From contig BFEA01000390.1 in the NCBI GenBank assembly GCA_003427395.1, forward strand, positions 1,429,919 to 1,456,480: a stretch of DNA of 26,562 bases. Direction: 5' to 3'. Within the stretch, counting starts at the first letter, position 1; every line of letters begins with the position of its first letter. A model generated the notes under the pieces. That model was not told the DNA's origin and searched no databases. It saw only the letters and a program-made list of their open reading frames with translations. Origin of the DNA: Chara braunii (Eukaryota; Streptophyta; Charophyceae; Charales; Characeae). The translations under genes were made by a program, and so were the position numbers. Shown here piece after piece: positions 18,135 through 26,562 of this stretch.

Positions 18135-18904
18135 GAGAAAAATGGGTGTTAGTATTTTTCGTTCCCGGATTGGTTGCCTTTTTCTTCATTCACCATCGCC
18201 ACGTGTTTAAGCTCAAACGAATGATGGTTTTCGCTGCCCAATTAGAGGGTGAGGGTCCGATGGCGTGACCTATTATTTGTGTGACACCTGGCATTGCTGC
18301 GCGCGCATGCCTGTATACACGCGGCATCCTCTCTCCCGCCGCTTCTCCTTTGCGCATTAGAAAACCAAAAACACACACACACACAGCAAAAAGAAAAAAG
18401 CGAAGTTGCATCCGTAGACATGACCCTGATATTGTAAGGTGAAGAAAAAGAGCAATGAAAAGCGGGGGTGGGGAAGAGAGCGATGAGATCCGGGAAGTAG
18501 GGTCTCGTTCCACTGCTCGCTAATTGTGGGGTGAACTAGACAGCGGCGCATGCGAGCATCTTTCCGGTATAATAGGAAACATGCACGCGGCATTTTCCGC
18601 AAAGAGTGGAGCGAGGCCGGGAGAAGCTGCATGAGTGAGGGAGGAGAGAAGGTAGACAACTCCAGGAGAATTACCAGAACAAAGAACAAGAGAGAGAGTT
18701 AAAGACAGGTAGGGAAGGAGGATAGTGGAAAGGAAGGAAGTGAGGGAGAGGAGAGGAGAGGAGAGAGCAGAGTAGGACTGAGAAGACAGGGAAGAAGGAG
18801 GAGGTGGAGAAGAGGCAGGAAGGCCGTGAAAATGGGGGAACGCTCACCTTGCCGCGCTGAGGCAGCCTGTCCGACGCTGCCGCTCCGATGTCTCCTGCGG
18901 TGGG
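18135..18904. other. Unassigned region, purine-rich in its second half
   Basis: A short (AC)n run lies at 18371-18386. From 18640 to 18820 the strand is GGA/GAG-rich, with GGAGAGGAGAGGAGAG at about 18748. No gene seen. Confidence 0.4.
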
Positions 18905-19227
18905 TGACACGTGTCGTGATATCGCAGGTCTTCGAGTACACGTCGCGCACGGCACGCGATATGGGCGACGACAAGAGGGGGAGTAGAGGGCCTGGGATGG
19001 CCCCCGCAACCTGTTACTCGTGACACGCGCGAGGGGCTGCAACCAGCTATGACTGATGAGGTCGTTCTTCCGGCCAATCAACTATAAATGACGAGATCCT
19101 TCTCCTGCCCGCAGCGTGTCACACGTGTAAAACGAAGCCCAAGCCCTCGAACAGGAGGAAACCCGGAGAGAGGAGAGAGGCGAGAAGGGCGGGAGCAAGA
19201 AGGGCACTCTGGATCAAGCCACACGTG
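18905..19227. promoter_or_regulatory. Three CACGTG G-boxes around CCAAT and TATAAA
   Basis: GACACGTGTC (a perfect 10-base palindrome, 18906-18915), CACGTG at 19122 and CACGTG at 19222 (ACACGTGGGA) are G-box/ABRE-type cores. Between them CCAAT (19073-19077) and TATAAA (19083-19088) occur, though only about ten bases apart. This mix resembles a plant promoter, but no gene is recognised nearby on either strand. Confidence 0.3.
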
Positions 19228-19567
19228 GGAGGGGTACTATCAGCTATGAGCTATGAGGTCATGAGATCCGACCTGCTGCGCTGGTGCAAACCAGTGGAGT
19301 GAGCAACGGATCCGTCCCTGCTGGCCCGTAGGGGAGTCCTGAAGGAAGCACCCCGATATGTGGCCAGTCAGGGTGGGGGACGAGTGTGGGGCATGTACAT
19401 TGGAGGGATTCCATTTCGTTAGGGGGTAAGGAGGGTTCGATCACGCTACTATCTTCACCCGAATAGAACGTGGGGTCACTACTATTGCTGTACGTAGGCC
19501 GAAAACTGCCCAAGAACAGCTATAATGACCGGACATTCTACTCGGGGAGCCAAAGGTAAGTCAGCAC
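19228..19567. other. Unassigned region, no gene seen
   Basis: It holds a word (CAGCTATGAGCTATGAGGTC, 19239) related to CAGCTATGACTGATGAGGTC at 19044, a short duplicated motif. Otherwise nothing is recognisable. Confidence 0.35.
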
Positions 19568-19892
19568 CCGGTTTCTTGGATTCTTCATTCTGAGCCCCGG
19601 AATGTGCCGGGATAAACGGCCACAAACTGAAGGAATTTACTATTTTTGGGGTATCCCACCTTGTTCCGCAACTGAAGGAGGCTCCTGTAGCACCGGAGGG
19701 ATGTGGAAAAGTGAGGAGACGTGGCCTCCCCGGTTTCTTCGATTCTTCATTCTGAGCCCCGGAATGTGCCGGGATAAACGGCCAAAAACTGAAGGAATTT
19801 AACTATTTTTGGCGTATCCCACATTGTTCCGCAACTGAAGGAGGCTCCTGTAGCACCCGAGGGATGTGAAAAAGTGAGGAGACGTGGCCTCC
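19568..19892. repeat. 162 bp tandem duplication
   Basis: 19568-19729 and 19730-19892 both start CCGGTTTCTT(G/C)GATTCTTC and end GACGTGGCCTCC. Each contains CCCGGAATGTGCCGGG, an inverted repeat with a 6-base loop, and GGAGGCTCC. Divergence is low (about 8 differences), implying a recent event. Confidence 0.95.
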
Positions 19893-21928
19893 TGGGAGAG
19901 AATGACGGGAGCCTCCTTTGGCTGAATCAGAAAAGGAAAGGGCCTGTACTCTGTTCCCAAAAAGATAGCCTTTGCGGGTGACCTGCTCAGACGCTAAAAG
20001 TGCCGCTCCGACGGCGCCTACGCGCGGATCCGAGATTAGGGTTAAGCTTGGCTGGTAGGCGAGGTGATGAAAAGAGTCAGTCGGGGCCAGCTGTAACAGG
20101 TACTGGGCTCTGGATTACCCCGTCCCGTTGTCGGTGCGAATACCCTTACAAGGGTATCCGCCCTGTTTTTTTGCAAATGACAGAAAATAAGTTGATTTAA
20201 AGTTTAGGTATATCGCCCAACAGCGCGGCTGCGGCTGAGGTTTACTTTGACTGGATGACTGATTAGAGTAGAGAGTGTGTGGGCGCGCAAGCTTGAGGCG
20301 CGCGTGAGTTTTGTTTTGTTGATGATCGAAGAGCCAGCGTGATCACCGGCCATATTTTTATCTCTGATTAAACAAGGATCATTTTTTATTATTACTATTT
20401 TTTTTTTTATCTCTTCGATTGATGTGCTTGCCTATGACTTGTGCGTACATGCGAAGGACGGCAGCAACAACTGCATGCACATTTGAAGCATTTCGGTAGG
20501 TCGGTGCGTCACGCAGTATTGGTTTATTTTAGGTGTCCGTCAGAGCTAGACCAAGACTTGGGCCTAGCACTAGCGGTTACAGCGTTAGATTTTCATCAGA
20601 GAGATTCAGGGATCGGGATTGAGCGGCGACGGCGTGGGAATATTAGAGTAGACCAAGAGGTCGAAGGCCCGGCGGGGCTATCCCCTTTGGTTTTGCCGTC
20701 GGCGGCGTCAGGTCGGTGGTATCATTTCTAAATATTTCATTTTAGAGACGTATTTCTAATTTTTATGCTCCGTGGGCCGTTGACCTGGATACGACGCTAG
20801 AGTTAATGACCGTCGCGGCAGTCGAGGACCTTGAGTGTACGCCTACTTTGTTTGACCTACAGGACCCGCACGTGTTCGGAAAGTTAGTGGAGTTCCCCTA
20901 TCCTACCCGTTTTGGGACGCGGACTGAGGAGTCCGACGTGAGGGCTGAAGGGTGGTCAACCAAAATTTGCGGTGAGAGGTTCAGGCGTGGGCGTGGACGT
21001 GTCGTAGGGGCCCTTGAGATTGGCATATTAAGACTGAGTAGAGCGGAGGCGCAGGGGCAGTGCCCGCAGCATTCGGGAAGCTGGTTACACAAAACCCTTC
21101 TCACCACATGACTAGTTAAGGTCAGCGGGGTTGAGGTCGGTACGGGCAGACAGGCAGCAAGTGAAAAAGGTTGCATATGACCATTGAAAGGAGTCAGGTG
21201 CACATGAGGCCCGTAGGGGTACTACGGGCTGGTTGGTCGTCAAGCCAGGTATACGGTCTCCCCCGAAGCTCCCTCAGATAGCAGGGCCTACTGGGCAGGA
21301 CTCTATGGATTGGCGACAGGGGGGGCGAAAGACTAATCGGCCGGTGTTTTTATGCGACTGTGAGATCGCTCGGTATCAGAACGGATGAAGTGAGGTAACG
21401 GAGCGACGGGTGCTAAAGTAGAACAACGGGGGCAGTGAAGAAAGCAGATGAGCCTGGACGGAGGGCAGTGTTGGGTGCATTCGGAAGGGACGAAGATGGT
21501 GGAAGGGCTAAGCGAAGCACAGCGAAAGAGAGAAAGCATGTGGAATTCTTTACGGAATTAGATAGGGGAGGAACCAAAACTGGGATTTAGAGATGAGGCG
21601 AATCAAATGGCGGGGTTGGATTTAGAGTCCGAACTTTAGTTGAGGAGCTACGAAGAGACAAACTGTGCGGTGCGAAGGCGAAGGTAGATATGGTGGAACG
21701 GAGAATAAACAAGTCGTTCATTTCTTCACGAATTTTGGCGAAGGGAGCTCACTCATTTCTTAGTGAAAACGGACGAGTTAAGTTGCTAGTTAGAGGTTTT
21801 GGGTCCGTGCGAACCTGACTACGTTGTTAGTTTAAGTGCTAGATTAGTAGGCTAGAGGTTAGTACGAAAAACGGGTGCGCGGAGGTGTCGGGACATGTTG
21901 ATATGGAGGGAGTAGCAAAACAAGATAT
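19893..21928. other. Unassigned region, no gene recognised
   Basis: An open reading of 101 codons at 20806-21111 (MTVAAVEDLECTPTLFDLQDPHVFG...) and one of 96 codons at 20441-20731 show no known domain. A word like a tRNA-Met primer-binding site (TCGGTATCAGAACGG, 21370) is followed by Glu/Arg-rich text open to about 21590 (AKERKHVEFFTELDRGG). This could be the start of a decayed retroelement, but the evidence is thin. TTAGGGTT at 20037 is a single telobox-like word, not an array. Confidence 0.35.
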
Positions 21929-21954
21929 CACTCGATTCTTAATGGAATCGAGTG
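21929..21954. other. Perfect 10 bp hairpin
   Basis: CACTCGATTC, a 6-base loop TTAATG, then GAATCGAGTG. Weaker stem-loops of the same pattern lie at 21544-21559, 21719-21734 and 21753-21770. Confidence 0.8.
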
Positions 21955-22557
21955 GAGGAAGTGGCTAATTAGGAGTATGGGAATATGGCGTCTATGTTGG
22001 TAAAGGCGGATTTGGGGATTAGTCGGTGGTTCCGGCGGCATAGGTGTATGGAGCTGCGTCCGGGAGAGGGATTAATGAAATGCGTATGCATCTAGCCACG
22101 TACTAGTAGAAGATTCATTCTCATGGTGCACAATTGGTAAGCAGGGGAGTGGGGACATCATTGCCCTTCGTTTGCAGTGGTGCTTATCGTCGAAGTGTTG
22201 CCGCCATCATTCCGTTGCTCATTGCGCCCGCTGTGATTGAGATTACTACGTTGTCTGAGATGGTCGTGATCGATGGGCTCGACCAAGTCACTGTGCGCAA
22301 CCCTGACTGGAGTATTCCGCGTTTTTTTACATGGTCGTTGGCATCAGCCTGTTCGTTTCAGTTACCGTTTTGAAAGCGGACGTGAAGTGAAGCTCATCAT
22401 CTCGTTGACCGTCCTTTCCTTTGTCGGGTCCTTGCTGTTCGTCGTGTTCATCTTGGAAGCGTGCTTCGCCCCACGCGTGTTGTCAGTGGTGATCGTCGTT
22501 CAAACCTTTGTATTGAGGCGTGTGGATTTTCAGAGATATGAGAGAAAGAGGGGGTAG
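21955..22557. other. Unassigned region with a hydrophobic open reading
   Basis: Codons in the frame ending at 22557 give a hydrophobic stretch (LIISLTVLSFVGSLLFVVFIL) that could span a membrane, but the reading starts without a convincing initiation context and no family is recognised. Not called as a gene. Confidence 0.3.
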
Positions 22558-22918
22558 CAGTGTATATCTCTATGTTTTAGCGGAAGGTGCGTTCGATTTG
22601 CCAATCCTATCGATAGTAGTAGCGTGAAGCCAGCTACGGAGTTAGACACTTACCTGCTGGTCGGCGGGCTGCTCAACCTGGTGATCGAAGTAGCAAGGGG
22701 CCAACTATGAGGCATTATACTTACCTACTGACTGGCGACGCTGACCGCTGCTGGATGAAGTGGCAGGAGAGAAACCAGGCACGAGATTACAAGCCTATCT
22801 ATTGATCGGTGCGTTGCTCATCCCAACAAACAAGGTAGCAGCAGACGGGTCATAGAGACTACAAGTTTTCCTGTTTGCCGATACGTTATTTGCACCGCTG
22901 AGTAGAGGAGCGATAGGT
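22558..22918. repeat. Five diverged ~72 bp tandem units
   Basis: Units start near 22558, 22631, 22701, 22774 and 22847 (spacings about 73, 70, 73, 73). A typical unit reads like CCAACTATGAGGCATTATAC, TTACCTACTGACTGGCG, TGCTCAnCC and AAGTAGCAG. Identity between units is perhaps 55-70 percent by eye. The period is not a multiple of three, so a repeated protein is unlikely. Confidence 0.65.
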
Positions 22919-23759
22919 AAAGCCGAAAAGATTGCAGGACCTGACAGTTTGACTTCAGTTCAGCTAGCGGATGCGTATTGCTGTGATGCTTGTCTGCTGC
23001 GCATGGTTGATGTACGCAGTTCAACTAAGCTTGTTAAACTTTGACTGCAAAAAAAATACTTTACTTAAGTGCAGTTCTTTTGGACTGAGCAATGGGGTTT
23101 AGGTCGGTGGGAGACGGCGTTAAGACTTGGGAAAGAGATCAGACTCCGTGAAAAGGAGGTTACTGCTGCAATTCGGAGGGTCGTCAGAGAGTCAACAACC
23201 AGCAGTTTGACCTTAGTTTGACCAAGCTGTTACAGTTTTGACCATCATTGCGAGGCCCTCAGGACATTGAAGGGTACAAGGTCCTCTCCTGTGAGTCTGA
23301 GTGCACCTTTTTTGAATTTGAGAAATCGAGTCTTCCTTCTTCTGCCCTTCTAGCTCTTAGTCTAGTCTTTGGTTACGAGAGGAAGACGGCAGACGGGGTT
23401 ACAACCCGTAGGACCGCATCAAGAATCTATGGGGAGTCAGCCCACCGATCATGGGAGCTCTGACGGAACTCGGGAGAAGTTATGGAGGCAAGGAATTGAA
23501 AGGTAACCATTGCTTCCCCTCTATAAACCCTATTATAACCCTTAACTGCGTTCCCTGTTATGTTTTGACTGAGTCTATTGTATGAATCCCTACTTTGACT
23601 TTGAGACTTTCAAGACAAACCAGACTTAAGTAAAGGAATATTTGTGCAAGTTACAGTTTCAGTTTTGTTGGTTTGACTAAAAGCAGATTGGTGGATTGCA
23701 TATGGGGGAAAGGTGGGAGGAAGGTTATATTATCTGAGTTTGACTGGGTCAACCAAAGG
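22919..23759. other. Unassigned region, no gene seen
   Basis: It is rich in TTTGAC words (for example 23198, 23210, 23229, 23564, 23741). A 71-codon open reading at 23248-23463 has no recognisable domain. Confidence 0.35.
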
Positions 23760-24474
23760 CTGAGAGAGTCTTCATAAGTTTGGAGGGCTCAGTGCTATGT
23801 TTATTTTGGATTGCCTGAAGGACCAGACAGGTTCCCATAACTTTGCATGATCTGGTTGCTTTGACTTGCGAGGGCTGAATGTGATTGCCTTTTCAGGGAC
23901 CAAACATTTTTCCATAAATTTGGATGGTTTGGTCGCCTTTTCTTTCTTTGGGGTTTTCTATATGTTTATTTGGTTCCCGGAGGAGGGTTGGGCATTTTTC
24001 CATAAGTTTGGATGACTCTGACCCTCTTTAGTTTCATTCTGAGGGAGGAATTTGGCGACAGACCGGACAGGTTCCCATAAGTTTGGGAGGTCTGATCTGA
24101 AGCCACGCACATGCTAGAATCGGAATGTAAAACTTGTTTTATATTATATTATTTATGAACAGGCTAATCCGACATTTTTCCATAAGTTTGGATGGTCTGA
24201 CTATAGCTTATCATAACTGAAGAGAGTATTAATTAAGAATAAACTTGTGGTAAGAAGAGGCAGGCTGGACCTCGAACTAAGTTGATCGGCTCAGTCATAC
24301 GCAACCTTATAAGACTACGGGCAGACAATTATATATAATTTGGATACTTAGCCAGTTCAGGGCGATTAGGGTGGCCTAGTCATGTGCCCAAAGAAAAGAA
24401 AAATTGTTGTGCCCTGTGTTTGTGTATATTCTGGCTGAGCTAGGCAAGTTCCCATAAGTTTGGGTGGTATAGCT
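23760..24474. repeat. Seven hairpins with a common apex and varying paired stems
   Basis: The apex is (T)CCCA or TCCA, loop TAAGTT, TGGG or TGGA, found in seven places. Outer stems differ yet pair: CTGAG/CTCAG (23760, 23788), ACCAGA/TCTGGT (23822, 23851), GACCAAAC/GTTTGGTC (23898, 23927), GAGGGT/ACCCTC (23983, 24021), CAGACC/GGTCTG (24059, 24089), TCCGAC/GTCTGA with one mismatch plus GCTA/TAGC (24163-24207), and AGCTA/TAGCT (24438, 24470). The left arm usually carries CAGGTTCCC or CATTTTTCC. Conserved apex with compensating stem changes suggests a structure, in RNA or single-stranded DNA, rather than a plain repeat. Confidence 0.75.
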
Positions 24475-24554
24475 TTATGACTTATGTAAGCTGGGTATAA
24501 AGGGATAAATCATTGAAGGACTATGAACTATTGTTGATAAATTGACTTTGGGAT

Positions 24555-24584
24555 GGTCAGAGTACTTACCTTTGTGGTCTGACC
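24555..24584. other. 7 bp inverted repeat next to the hairpin family
   Basis: GGTCAGA (24555-24561) and TCTGACC (24578-24584) pair perfectly around a 16-base loop. The stem resembles those of the hairpin family upstream, but the apex differs. Confidence 0.6.
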
Positions 24585-24767
24585 TGCATGAGACTGAGCG
24601 CAACTACTACTTAGTCTGAGTTTCGGTTGATAGGTAATTGTTTTAATTGCTCGTTACGTGTTGGAGCCATAAGAGTTAGTTTTAGTTCTTGCATTTTCTG
24701 GGCTAAGTTTTTTTTACTTAGGTAAATTTCTCCATTTTCTGTGATCTTTTATTTGTACTTGGTCTTG

Positions 24768-25350
24768 TATAAATCTTGGTAAGCCACTTTCTCTATGGGA
24801 AGCACTGCCGAAACTTCTACAAAACCAAGGAGCTAGTCAAATTTTGTATTTTTCAGGGTCCAGTTTTTCTGACTTTCTGGCGTAGTAAAAATATGGAAAA
24901 CCTCATTTTCTAAAGGGAGTGCTGCCCAAATGTTTGCTAATTCAGGGAGTTAGACAAAACTAGACCTTAAGAAATCAAAGTCTTTTTTTTTCTTCTGAAC
25001 TTAGCTCTGTATAAATTTTGGAATAACACTTTCTCTACGGGAAGCGCTGTTGAAATTTTTACAAGTATAAGAAGTTAATTAAATTTTGTCTTAGTTGAAC
25101 TCAAATCTTGTTTCTGAGTCCATATCTGACTTAGTATAAATCTGGGAAGTCTACCTTTTTAAAGGAAGTGCTGCCCAAATTTTTACTAATTTAGGGAGTT
25201 GGACAAAATTTGACTTTCCAAAATTGAAGATTGTCTTTTGTTTTTATATTTGGGGTATTATAAATTATATGAAGGCACTTTTCCAACGAGAAGCGCTGTC
25301 GAAATTTTCTTAATTCAGAGGAGTTAGATTATATTTTGACAAGTGGCGAT
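24768..25350. repeat. Five ~125 bp units upstream of a TATA box
   Basis: Units start at TATAAA-like words at 24768, 24883, 25010, 25135 and 25259. The shared order is TATAAATNTTGG, CACTTTCTC, GGGAAGCGCTG, CCGAAATTTTTAC, AGGGAGTTAGACAAAATTTTG. In each unit the CACTTTC and GGGAAG parts can pair, and they vary together (CTTTTC/GAGAAG in unit 5, CCTTT/AAAGG in unit 4). Units alternate somewhat: 1, 3 and 5 have AAGC(A/G)CTG, 2 and 4 have AGTGCTGCCC. Confidence 0.8.
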
Positions 25351-25363
25351 TCTGACAATCCAC

Positions 25364-25373
25364 TATATATAAA
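25364..25373 (+). promoter_or_regulatory. TATA box after the repeat array
   Basis: TATATATAAA in the context CCACTATATATAAAGGAGA is a strong plant-type TATA box. It lies just 3' of the fifth repeat unit. A transcript would start near 25395-25405. No coding region is recognised downstream, so this may be an LTR or non-coding promoter. Confidence 0.5.
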
Positions 25374-25569
25374 GGAGACTCTGTCAGGGTCTACTTTTCT
25401 TTAGCTATTGACTTAGAGGTAGGTCTAGGCTTAACTTGTAGAAGGATCTTGGTTGAGAATGAGTTATGGAGTTGTATTCTTCTTACACTTATAACTTTAG
25501 CTTGGGGATTGACCTGTCTTGTGTTACAGGTCTTCTTGATCAATTGATTCAGGATTTGGGTTAGATTCA

Positions 25570-25612
25570 GGTAGATCCTACAAGGATCACCTTCTGTTAT
25601 CACTGATAACAG
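25570..25612. other. Two back-to-back hairpins
   Basis: The first is GGT-A-GATCCT, loop ACA, AGGATC-ACC (25570-25591, nine pairs with one bulged A). Two bases later, CTGTTATC, loop ACT, GATAACAG (25594-25612, eight perfect pairs). They lie about 200 bases after the TATA box and could fold in a transcript leader or act as a 3' end signal. Confidence 0.75.
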
Positions 25613-26026
25613 GTCGGTTGTCGATTCGTCGGTCTACGACTCAACTCCAATTCATCCTCAATACTCAACCTAAAAGGCTTTAGCCCTTGTGATTTTATTG
25701 TTTTATTAAGGTTTTCACCCGAACTTTTATTGAATGACTGTTTAACAAAGGTATTCAGTATTTAATTATGGTTGGTTGGATAGAGGCTGGGGCTTGCATG
25801 GCTCGAGGGGTATGAGTGTAGAGATTGGTTGGGGTTGACTCCGTGTAGTGCATGGACTCTTGTTTGACTCTTTGATGTGATTGCAGGTATGTACTGTGGT
25901 TCGGATTTGGATTTGACTGCCTGCGATCACAAACATATATATGGTTGTGAGGAGGAAGAAGACGTTGGGGCGTTCGGGGTCCTGTTCGGGGGCCGAACAC
26001 CTCCAGGTTTGACCCCCACGAAAAAA
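25613..26026. other. Unassigned AT-rich region, no gene seen
   Basis: It contains a GC-rich patch at 25968-26010 with GTTCGGGG and CCGAACAC inverted words. Nothing coding is recognised on either strand. Confidence 0.35.
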
Positions 26027-26430
26027 TGTTTCAGGGCCTAAAAATAAGTTTTTTTTCTTGAATTGTTTTTTTCTGAGTTTTCTATTATGTAACCTACTGG
26101 CCTATAAATTTTGAAGTCATTCTGCGAAGCCGAAAAAACATTAAAAATCGTCAAAGATGGGGGTGTCAAAATGTGCTCGCCCACTCACTATTTTGATTTT
26201 TTCCACTTTTAACTTTTTGTTTTTACTTTATTTCGGGACCTACAAATTTTTATTATTTTTTGAATTGTTTTTAATGAGTTATTGATTATGTAAACAAGAT
26301 ATCTGTAAATTTTCAGGGCATTTGTCAATGCCAAAAGATAATTAAAAATCGACAAAGATGGCGGTGTCGAAAAGGTGCTGGCACACTCACTCATTTTAAT
26401 TCTCTTTTTATTTTTTCTTATTTTTATCAT
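26027..26430. repeat. ~201 bp tandem duplication
   Basis: Two diverged copies, about 26027-26228 and 26229-26430. Shared anchors are TTTC(A)GGG(C/A)CCTA, TTGAATTGTTTTT, TTAAAAATCG(T/A)CAAAGATGG and CACTCACT(C)ATTTT, each offset by 201-202 bases. Confidence 0.82.
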
Positions 26431-26562
26431 CGTGTTTATTTTCTGTATTTGATTTTTAATTCAAATTTGGTAACGAATTGGGATGTGGTACCCAAACAAA
26501 TGTTGTTTAGTTTATGTTTCTCCATAACATATGTTTTTTTTGGAATTTTGTGAAAACGTTTT

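Noticed and set aside
17543-18268. Long open reading through the CAT repeats as a His-rich protein
   Set aside because: The open frame is produced by the trinucleotide repeat. No domain or start context supports it, and other frames are equally open.
19044-19130. Hammerhead starting at CTGATGAG near 19050
   Set aside because: No paired stem II and no GAAA at a fitting distance.
20033-20046. Telomeric repeat (TTAGGGTT)
   Set aside because: A single occurrence with no array.
20806-21111. 101-codon open reading as a gene
   Set aside because: No recognisable domain, and isolated in unassigned DNA where openings of this length occur by chance.
21368-21385. Primer-binding site of an LTR element (TCGGTATCAGAACGG)
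   Set aside because: It resembles the tRNA-Met complement only in part, no CA precedes it, and no LTR pair or pol was found. Kept only as a remark.
22273-22557. Membrane protein gene
   Set aside because: Only one hydrophobic segment, no recognised family, and no initiation or splice evidence.
1-26562. CRISPR array, bacterial operon or phage system
   Set aside because: Repeats are tandem or dispersed without spacers, and all recognisable proteins are eukaryotic retroelement types.

Overview
The window looks like repeat-rich nuclear DNA of a green-lineage eukaryote. The gag N-terminus, the chromodomain-type Ty3/gypsy pol, and a Penelope-like element (PLE) with its GIY-YIG domain ahead of the RT together suggest a streptophyte alga of the Chara type. 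That is inference from protein style, not proof. No intact cellular gene, tRNA or rRNA could be supported.

Layout. 1-919: (AG)n tract and an upstream leader carrying a dense cluster of TTGAC words. 920-6974: internal region of a decayed Ty3/gypsy element (copy A): gag, protease, RT/RNase H, integrase and chromodomain-like tail, broken by several frameshifts and a 312-316 bp internal duplication. 6975-7853: probable LTR-like segment with a polypurine start, a TATAAA and a (GT)n tract. 7854-10027: a second gag-only copy (B) of the same family, broken by an in-frame stop and a 49 bp duplication. 10028-14054: a decayed PLE, ordered CCHC knuckle, coiled coil, GIY-YIG, RT, with a 244 bp tandem duplication that contains the only N bases of the window. 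14571-14736: an 83 bp tandem duplication. 14985-15590: three diverged tandem units, each with a hammerhead-ribozyme-like motif, probably the terminal repeat region of the PLE.

15591-23759 is mostly unrecognised DNA with microsatellites, polypurine blocks, a 162 bp tandem duplication (19568-19892) and five diverged ~72 bp units (22558-22918). At 16249-16286 there is an exact 38 bp head-to-head pair of Tn5 mosaic ends beside a (CT)n tract. This is the Nextera mate-pair junction adapter, so the two sides of that point may not be adjacent in the genome.

23760-26562 is AT-rich and structured. Seven hairpins share a CCATAAGTTTGG-type apex but have different, mutually complementary outer stems, and an eighth inverted repeat follows. 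Five ~125 bp units then run up to a strong TATA box at 25364, followed by two back-to-back hairpins and a 201 bp duplication.

The most interesting candidates are the hammerhead array behind the PLE, the covarying hairpin family, and the repeat array placed directly upstream of a TATA box.
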